This document shows, piece by piece, positions 1-4,592 of a DNA stretch of 6,736 nt (its first letter is position 1; every line of letters starts with the position of its first letter). The position numbers were made by a program, and so were the translations under genes. Under the pieces are notes generated by a model. That model was not told the origin of the DNA. It searched no databases and worked only from the letters and a program-made list of their open reading frames with translations. Source of the DNA: Acidobacteriota bacterium (lineage in GTDB: Bacteria > Acidobacteriota > Terriglobia > Terriglobales > Acidobacteriaceae). The stretch is taken from contig QIAW01000460.1 in the NCBI GenBank assembly GCA_003225655.1, positions 7,073-13,808 of the forward strand. The letters run 5' to 3'.

Positions 1-1263
1 GCAACTGCCAAACGATTGCCGCAGGACCTGAAAATCACCGATATCCAGAACTCCATCGGGATTGAGATCAGCCAAGGAATCAGGATTCTCCTGCATGGGT
101 TCATCCGCGGGCGTGCCCACGTTCTGCATAAACTGAAGAACGCGGTCAAAAAACGCCTGCGTGTCTGTCCCCAGTGGCGGATCGCTCAGATTTACGGTCT
201 TTACAAATCTGCCTTCTGCGGCGGGACTGGCTGGAGGTGTCACGCAGAACCTTACGTTCGGCACCGGAGGAATTCGGGGAGTGACCGCTGAGTTGTATTT
301 AAACTCCTGGTCGCTCTTGCTTAGGTTGTTGCTAACGACATTGTAGTTGGTGATTGCCCAATCGAGCACGGGTTCATCTGCGGTCGTATCAACCCCGCCT
401 GCTTGGGTCCACGGATTGGGCACGTCATTTTTGTCGTAGTCCCGGGATCGCCAGTATGTGCTGACGAAGCATTGCGGTTTTCCACTGGTCGGGTTTTTAC
501 CGGAGTAACTGAATCTGCCGTTATTGCATCCGCCTACGAATGGGCAGGTTCCAACGATAAATGACGTGCCTCCCGGGGGTGTGTAGTAGAGGTGGAACGA
601 GGGAAGGAAGCCGCCTGGCCCTTCGCATTTCAGCTCTAGCTTTTCACCAATTTCCGAGACAAGCTCCGACTTAGCGCCAAAAGACCCCCAAGTCGGCGTC
701 TTGTTCCCCAGCGGAGGGCACTGGCCAAAGTTGGTGATCTCTTCCGTTTTCTGCTGCTGGTCACTGCCGCAAAGAACCAATTGGAAGTTTGATTCTTCCA
801 GACTAAAGTAGGCGCTGCTGCGGGGCTGAATACCGCCGGCAAAGGATACGGTGCCCGAAGTACGATCAGCACTGAGGTTCGTGAAGCTGACTCTAGGCCC
901 TTCATATCCCGTCGGTCCGAAGGGACAGCCGCCAGGGTGGGGGTTCGCACTACAGAGACCGTCGCCATCGAATCCAAAAACATTGGTAGAGCTTTTCAGG
1001 GTAATGGAAAATACCGGACGATTGGAATTGTTCTGTACTCCAACCAGGGTATCCTCGATTCCGTCAAAGGGACCTTGGGAAGGATCCTTATCGACGCGTG
1101 GAGTTCCATCTTTCTGAAAGGTGATCAGAACGGCACAGCTCGTGTTCTGCCCGATTGCCGGGCACTGCCGGAAGGGCCTCGACGGCGCCTGCCCCATTGC
1201 CGTCGAGGCCATGGTAAACAGCAGAACACTACCACTGAATACTTTCGCGAAAACACTTTTCAT
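1..1263 (-). CDS. Secreted cysteine-rich protein with C-terminal dockerin/EF-hand-like loop (3' end outside window)
   Basis: I read this frame by hand: ATG at 1263 is followed by 421 sense codons with no stop to base 1, so the C-terminus lies outside the window. GAGG (1272-1275, minus) sits 8 bases before the ATG. Residues 1-24 look like a Sec signal peptide: K2 and K7, hydrophobic SVLLFTMASTAMG, cleavage near AMG|QA. The region from about 68 to 155 (GIEDTLVGVQNNSN, FGFDGDG, GPTGYEGP, SGTVSFAGGI, SAYFSLE) resembles, from memory, a segment found in other secreted or PEP-CTERM-type proteins. Residues 165-340 are rich in Cys, Gly, Pro and aromatics, suggesting disulfides. Residues 399-410 (DLNPDGVLDIGD) form a canonical EF-hand loop with ligands D399, N401, D403, D407 and D410. 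FQVLRQSFG follows, as in one half of a type I dockerin repeat. It is probably exported; partner and function are unknown. The frame is certain; the dockerin reading is good but incomplete because the second repeat would lie beyond the edge. Confidence 0.87.
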   Translation of the reverse strand, partial: MKSVFAKVFSGSVLLFTMASTAMGQAPSRPFRQCPAIGQNTSCAVLITFQKDGTPRVDKDPSQGPFDGIEDTLVGVQNNSNRPVFSITLKSSTNVFGFDGDGLCSANPHPGGCPFGPTGYEGPRVSFTNLSADRTSGTVSFAGGIQPRSSAYFSLEESNFQLVLCGSDQQQKTEEITNFGQCPPLGNKTPTWGSFGAKSELVSEIGEKLELKCEGPGGFLPSFHLYYTPPGGTSFIVGTCPFVGGCNNGRFSYSGKNPTSGKPQCFVSTYWRSRDYDKNDVPNPWTQAGGVDTTADEPVLDWAITNYNVVSNNLSKSDQEFKYNSAVTPRIPPVPNVRFCVTPPASPAAEGRFVKTVNLSDPPLGTDTQAFFDRVLQFMQNVGTPADEPMQENPDSLADLNPDGVLDIGDFQVLRQSFGSC

Positions 1264-1270
1264 AGAGTTG

Positions 1271-1276
1271 TCCTCT
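1271..1276 (-). promoter_or_regulatory. Ribosome binding site of the dockerin-like secreted protein gene
   Basis: On the minus strand AGAGGA lies 7 bases upstream of the ATG at 1263. It supports this start and is the clearest Shine-Dalgarno among the leftward genes. I could not identify a convincing -35/-10 pair upstream. Confidence 0.6.
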
Positions 1277-1350
1277 TTGTCTGAATGACATTCCTGGGTT
1301 CACAATGCATGTTGACTCCCCATGCTGTAGACACTACTGGCACGTAGCTG

Positions 1351-1363
1351 CAAAACAGTTTTG
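1351..1363. repeat. 13-bp palindrome, possible operator
   Basis: The plus strand reads CAAAAC-A-GTTTTG, a perfect inverted repeat around a single central base. It lies about 88 bases upstream of the leftward secreted-protein start, a plausible distance for a regulator site. It is too short to be sure it is not chance. Confidence 0.3.
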
Positions 1364-1413
1364 TGCGAACCAGCCGCCTCTGCCTTTCGTGGCCGCAACT
1401 AGTTGATAGTTAT

Positions 1414-1480
1414 CTCTCGCACCGCGATGCGCAGTTAACCTGGGCGACTCAGGAGTTACAGCAGGTAGATTGTGCGAGAG
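1414..1480. repeat. Nested inverted-repeat structure (possible structured leader or small RNA)
   Basis: CTCTCGCAC (1414-1422) is matched by its exact reverse complement GTGCGAGAG (1472-1480), giving a 9-bp outer stem. Inside it, AACCTG and CAGGAGTT can form a second stem with one bulged A. No T-tract follows on either strand, so it is not a simple terminator. It lacks the T-loop signature of a tRNA and matches no riboswitch I know. It lies about 150 bases upstream of the leftward secreted-protein start. Confidence 0.4.
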
Positions 1481-1659
1481 GCGAAATCTATCACTACTTA
1501 CAGCTACCAGCCATGAAATTTTAATGAAATTTGTGCTCCGGGAAGTGTTCTAGTTTCAAAATGGGAATTGTGTAGTTTTAGGAATTACTGCTTTTGTAGA
1601 TTGGGCTGGATTTACACGAGTATTTCTTCTTGCAACCGGACCTGTTGCTTTCACCCTTT

Positions 1660-2991
1660 CTATTTCTTGGCCGCATCTCTCGCCTGTCGAATCTGCCGCA
1701 GTCGCTGTTGAATTTCTTTTTCGCGGCCTTCGGAGGTAGGCTGGTAGTAGGTCCGGTCGCGCAAATTATCAGGCAGGCATTGCATATCGGCGACTTTACC
1801 CTCGAGGTCGTGCGCGTACTGGTATCCCTTGCCATAACCTATGGCCTTCATCAGGCCGGTGGGCGCATTGCGCAGATGCAGGGGAACGGGGTCGGCGGCG
1901 GTCTTCTCCACGTCTTCATTGACCGCGTCAAAGGCGATGTAGAGCGCGTTCGATTTAGGAGCCAGCGCCAGATAGACGGCAGCCTGGGCCAGTGCCAGGT
2001 TGCCTTCCGGAACGCCGAGAAAATCCATGGCATCACGGGCGGCGATGGTCTGGTTCAGCGCCTCGGGATCTGCCAATCCAATATCTTCTACCGCCATGCG
2101 CACCAGGCGCCGCTATGTAGAGAGGATCTTCCCCTGACTCCAGCATTCGCGCCAGCCAGTAGAGTGCGGCATCGGCATCGCTGTTGCGCACTGACTTGTG
2201 TAGCGCCGAGATAAGGTTGTAGTGCTCTTCCCCGCGCTTGTCGTAGAGCAGCACGCGTTTTTGCAGTGCTTCCCTGACGATTTCCTGGTGATAGCACTTT
2301 GCTTGCCGCTTTGCGCTGTTCCCGCGGAAATCTCCAATACATTGAGCGCACTGCGGGCATCGCCGCTGGAGTATGCAGCGATAATCTTGAGCACTTCTTC
2401 ATCTGCGGTAAGCTGCAATTTACCCAGGCCGCGCTCCACGTCGCCAAGAGCACGGCGCAGCAGGCCGACCAATTCTTCTTCGCTCAGCGGCTTGAGCACA
2501 TAGACGCGGCAGCGCGAGAGCAATGCGCCAATGATTTCGAACGACGGATTCTCCGTCGTGGCTCCGATCAGGCGGATGTTGCCCTTTTCTACGTGCGGCA
2601 GGAAGGCGTCTTGCTGCGCTTTATTGAAACGGTGGATCTCATCCACGAAGATGATGGTGCGCGTACCGTACTGGCGGGCTTTTTCCGCATCTGCCATCAC
2701 CTGCTTGATCTCCTTGATGCCACTAAGCACGGCGGAGAATTCCACAAACTCGGCCCGGCTGCGGTGGGCAATGATCTGGGCCAAAGTTGTCTTTCCTACT
2801 CCCGGAGGCCCCCAAAAGATAAGCGAGCCCGCGTCATCGCGCTCAATCTGCAGCCGCAACGGCTTGCCAGGAGCGAGAATAGGCTGTTGCCCGGCGAACT
2901 CCTCCAGGCTTCGCGGCCGCATGCGGTCGGCCAGAGGCCGCCCGGAATCGGTGCCTGCATCCGGCTTTGGAATGGTTTCAAATAGACCCAT
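1660..2991 (-). pseudogene. rarA: RarA/MgsA replication-associated recombination AAA+ ATPase, broken by two frameshifts
   Basis: RarA (MgsA, Mgs1/WRNIP1 family) is a cytoplasmic clamp-loader-like ATPase acting at stalled replication forks with SSB and recombination proteins. From ATG 2991 the AAA+ core is intact: Walker A GPPGVGKT (61-68), Walker B IIFVDEIH (113-120), sensor 1 GATTEN (143-148), arginine finger SRC (159-161), sensor 2 GDAR (210-213). After Thr235 (near 2286/2287) the frame is lost; adding one base restores TxEIVREALQKRVLLYD and then HYNLISALHKSVR and DAALYWLARMLESGEDPLYI. Near 2113 about two bases are missing from a GCGCGG-like stretch, and the original frame resumes as RRLVRMAVEDIGLADP and continues through HLRNAPTGLMK to a TAG at 1660-1662. 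Restored length is about 443 aa, close to E. coli RarA (447). As given, translation ends early at 2113. A TAA two codons before the ATG fixes the start; no clear Shine-Dalgarno is seen. Either a recent pseudogene or two sequence errors; I cannot decide from the sequence. Confidence 0.9.
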
Positions 2992-3098
2992 GTCGTTTTA
3001 ATGCGTGGCGCAGCTTAATGTGTGGCGGCACATCCGTCCTCGGCTGTGCCCTTGCGCCGCTCGTGAGAGCGACAACGAATGATTGCGGAGCGGAGCTC

Positions 3099-3710
3099 TC
3101 AGATTCTGACATCCCCTATCTTTTGCCGCACCCAATCCACAATCTCCGGAGTTACATATTGCGGTGGTGTGATGCGGAAAATGGTCTTGTCGTGGAGAAG
3201 CTTGAGTGACACATCGCTCCATCGGGGCGCGGCTGCAGACTGATGCAACACGATCGCATCAGCGCGGTCGAGAAACTCGCGCGCCGAGGTCTTGAAATCG
3301 TGCGTCTCGTAGTCGAGCACCGACAGGTAAAGATCGGGCCGCAGAAACCTGATCACCGAGTTTGATTCCAGAATCACGTTGCTTTCCCCTTCCAGCCGTT
3401 TTCGCAGGCTGGGCATGACTTCGGCCAGGAACCCTTGCTTGCTCCGCACCCACAACGAACGCTGCGCTCCGGCCAGTAGAAAGCGGGAAGTGTCAGTGCC
3501 GCCGGTGGCGTCCCGTTCTTCGCTGATGGCCACCGTATGCTCATCGGTGGCGCAGTCGCACGATTCACCATTTACCGAGCAGATCCCGTGCCCAAATTGC
3601 GTGATTTTGACTGCGGTCCATCGCCGTTCCGGCAGGGCCGCAATCAGGCCGGCAACCACACTGGTCTTTCCCACACTCCGGGAATGCCCGCCAATAACCA
3701 AGATCGCCAT
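3099..3710 (-). CDS. Small P-loop NTPase of the dethiobiotin-synthetase-like type, function unknown
   Basis: A 203-residue cytoplasmic protein. It begins MAILVIGGHSRSVGKTSVVA, a first strand followed by a P-loop with G-x5-G-K-T spacing (G8...G14-K15-T16). This spacing is typical of dethiobiotin synthetase (GTDTxVGKT), CobB/CobQ and related SIMIBI ATPases rather than classic Walker A. A later strand, NVILESNSV (111-119), could supply the acidic residue, and DAIVLHQ (151-157) looks like another core strand. Residues C44, C51 and C53 (CSVNGESCDC) may bind metal or a cofactor. The start at 3710 was preferred over an in-frame ATG at 3773 because the latter adds 21 unconvincing residues before the P-loop strand. 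No strong ribosome site is seen at 3710; AAGG precedes the 3773 ATG, so the longer form stays possible. It lies 107 bases upstream of rarA on the same strand. The substrate cannot be told; MobB-like GTPase is an alternative, less favoured by the P-loop spacing. Confidence 0.8.
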   Translation of the reverse strand: MAILVIGGHSRSVGKTSVVAGLIAALPERRWTAVKITQFGHGICSVNGESCDCATDEHTVAISEERDATGGTDTSRFLLAGAQRSLWVRSKQGFLAEVMPSLRKRLEGESNVILESNSVIRFLRPDLYLSVLDYETHDFKTSAREFLDRADAIVLHQSAAAPRWSDVSLKLLHDKTIFRITPPQYVTPEIVDWVRQKIGDVRI

Positions 3711-3730
3711 ATTATTTGCCGTACAAAATG

Positions 3731-3745
3731 GGGGTAAAATACCCC
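3731..3745. repeat. 15-bp palindrome at the start of the P-loop NTPase gene, possible operator or hairpin
   Basis: GGGGTA-AAA-TACCCC is a perfect 6-bp inverted repeat around AAA. It sits 21 bases upstream of the preferred start at 3710, between the two candidate starts and within the divergent region, so it could be a repressor site or an mRNA hairpin near the ribosome site. No T-tract follows it in either direction. Confidence 0.35.
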
Positions 3746-3781
3746 GAACTCCCTTAGTACACGTCGAGACCATTTATTGCC

Positions 3782-3810
3782 TTGACGCCTTCTGGAGAAC
3801 AGCCTACGTT
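3782..3810 (+). promoter_or_regulatory. Candidate sigma-70 promoter for the Ig/propeller gene pair
   Basis: TTGACG at 3782-3787 is one base from the -35 consensus. After a 17-base spacer comes TACGTT at 3805-3810, which keeps the first, second and last bases of the -10 box. This would place the transcript start near 3817, giving an untranslated leader of under 30 bases before ATG 3845. The -35 box and spacing are good, the -10 box is weak. Confidence 0.4.
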
Positions 3811-3832
3811 AGTCTAAATTTTAGTCTCTTTT

Positions 3833-3838
3833 AGGAGA
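3833..3838 (+). promoter_or_regulatory. Ribosome binding site of the Ig-module protein
   Basis: AGGAGA ends 6 bases before ATG 3845 and 9 before the second ATG at 3848; either could be used. The surrounding TTTTAGGAGA recurs in front of the next gene (4577-4586), indicating matched strong translation starts. Confidence 0.7.
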
Positions 3839-3844
3839 AAGTTA

Positions 3845-4492
3845 ATGATGTCTATCAACCGACGTTTGATTGTGTCGTGGCTGGTTGGGGTCCTTTTCTG
3901 CCTGATTGCAAATTTTGGATCGGCGCAAGCCACCCCTCCGGGCATTAGTCTGACTGCAAGCCCGGGGAGCGTGAGTACAAAGGCAGGCACACCGGTGACG
4001 TTTGTCATCACGGTAGTCCCCACTAACGGATTTAGTGACAATGTAACATTCACTTGCAGCCAGACAATCCCGGCATCGGCTTGCTCCTTTAACCCCAAAA
4101 CTGTCGTTGTTAATAACACGGCAGCAAGCACTTCAATGACCGTGGCGACGAATTTTGTCTCGGCTGGAGGCGCAGTTTTCGGCAAGGTAGAGCCTTCCCA
4201 TGCGCCTTGGCGCTCGAACAAATCACTTTACGCAATGCTTTCCCTGAGCGGGGCCGGCATCGTCGGGCTGGTGCTGCTGCCAGCGAGCCGCAGCCAGAAT
4301 AAACGCCGACGGTGGTTAAAAGGGGCAATTACAGGGTTGGTAGTTATGGTTACTCTGATCATCATGCAGGGATGTGGAGGAATCAAGGCAAGAACTCCAC
4401 CTGGGAATTACCTGCTGACCGTAACGGGCTCATCGGTAACTGTCACTCCCGTACAGTCAGCGGCTGTAGTTGTGGGCATCAACGTTAATTAA
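3845..4492 (+). CDS. Exported Ig-like protein with internal membrane hairpin and lipobox-like cysteine (module-only paralogue)
   Basis: 215 residues, preceded by AGGAGA. Residues 1-28 form a signal peptide (RR at 6-7, hydrophobic LIVSWLVGVLFCLIANF, cleavage near GSAQA). Residues 34-102 are most of an acidobacterial Ig-like domain: SPGSVSTKAGTPVTFVITV, NGFSDNVTFTC, and CSFNPKTVVV, with C71 and C80 placed for a disulfide. Then come a linker (AGGAVFGKVEPS), a first membrane segment (about 128-146), a basic loop NKRRR (152-156), a second membrane segment (about 158-174) ending MQGCGG with Cys177, and a tail TPPGNYLLTVTGSS that resembles the missing last Ig strands. Positive-inside topology would put both Ig parts in the periplasm. 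The next gene has the same module, including SAGGA(V/I)FGK.EPS, K(S/A)LYAM, QNKRRR, QGCG and RTPPG. This protein has no propeller, so it may be a companion or a reduced duplicate. No enzymatic motif is visible; function is unknown. Confidence 0.88.
   Translation: MMSINRRLIVSWLVGVLFCLIANFGSAQATPPGISLTASPGSVSTKAGTPVTFVITVVPTNGFSDNVTFTCSQTIPASACSFNPKTVVVNNTAASTSMTVATNFVSAGGAVFGKVEPSHAPWRSNKSLYAMLSLSGAGIVGLVLLPASRSQNKRRRWLKGAITGLVVMVTLIIMQGCGGIKARTPPGNYLLTVTGSSVTVTPVQSAAVVVGINVN
3941..4489 (+). repeat. Interrupted-Ig anchor module, copy 1
   Basis: This coding segment (residues 33-215 of the first protein) is paralogous to 5811-6368. Similarity is clear at protein level along the whole module. 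DNA has diverged, mostly at third positions (for example 4147-4206 against 6017-6076), so the duplication is old and maintained by selection rather than a recent copy. Confidence 0.75.
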
Positions 4493-4592
4493 CCACCCGA
4501 TCGCTTTGCACCGAATTCGTGTGGGCGAACGCCATGTTTGCCTGTACAAGGCCTGGTTGTTCCGGATCTTAATTGTTTTTAGGAGACATACC
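4493..4592 (+). other. Spacer between the two module-bearing genes
   Basis: These 100 bases hold no terminator-like hairpin with a T-tract and no convincing promoter. The next gene's ribosome site lies at the right end. Co-transcription of the pair is therefore the simpler reading. Confidence 0.4.
4581..4586 (+). promoter_or_regulatory. Ribosome binding site that fixes the propeller-protein start
   Basis: AGGAGA ends 6 bases before ATG 4593, where a proper signal peptide begins. An in-frame ATG exists at 4470 but lies inside the preceding gene, would add 41 residues without a signal peptide at the front, and lacks such a site. This supports 4593. Confidence 0.75.

Larger units (their letters stand above)
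1264..1659. other. Non-coding upstream region of the dockerin-like gene, with inverted repeats
   Basis: About 396 bases separate the rarA stop from the start of the next leftward gene. No credible gene is seen. Besides the ribosome site at its left end it contains a 13-bp palindrome at 1351-1363, a 67-base inverted-repeat structure at 1414-1480, and an AT-rich direct repeat (TGAAATTT twice) around 1513-1531. For a simple promoter region it is long and structured, so it may hold a regulatory leader or a small RNA. No known RNA family is recognised. Confidence 0.5.

Noticed and set aside
636..983. Leftward 115-codon frame inside the dockerin-like gene
   Set aside because: It overlaps the 421-codon frame in another register, and that frame has the signal peptide, ribosome site and EF-hand loop.
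1414..1480. tRNA-like gene in the nested inverted repeat
   Set aside because: No T-loop or anticodon-arm pattern and the wrong stem lengths.
1513..1531. TGAAATTT direct repeat as a CRISPR or iteron unit
   Set aside because: Only two short AT-rich copies, with no spacers or array.
1632..1648. Hairpin GCAAC/GTTGC just after rarA as a terminator
   Set aside because: Only 5 bp of stem and no T-tract follows in the leftward direction.
2113..2287. Programmed frameshifting in rarA
   Set aside because: No slippery heptamer with a downstream structure is evident at either site, two shifts would be needed, and the RarA family is not known to use recoding.
2299..2985. Rightward 228-codon open frame opposite rarA (also 1630-2214)
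   Set aside because: The leftward strand encodes unmistakable RarA motifs; these frames have no recognisable protein and no ribosome site.
4470..4592. Upstream in-frame ATG of the propeller gene
   Set aside because: It starts inside the preceding gene, would put 41 unconvincing residues before the signal peptide, and lacks a ribosome site, whereas ATG 4593 has AGGAGA at good spacing.
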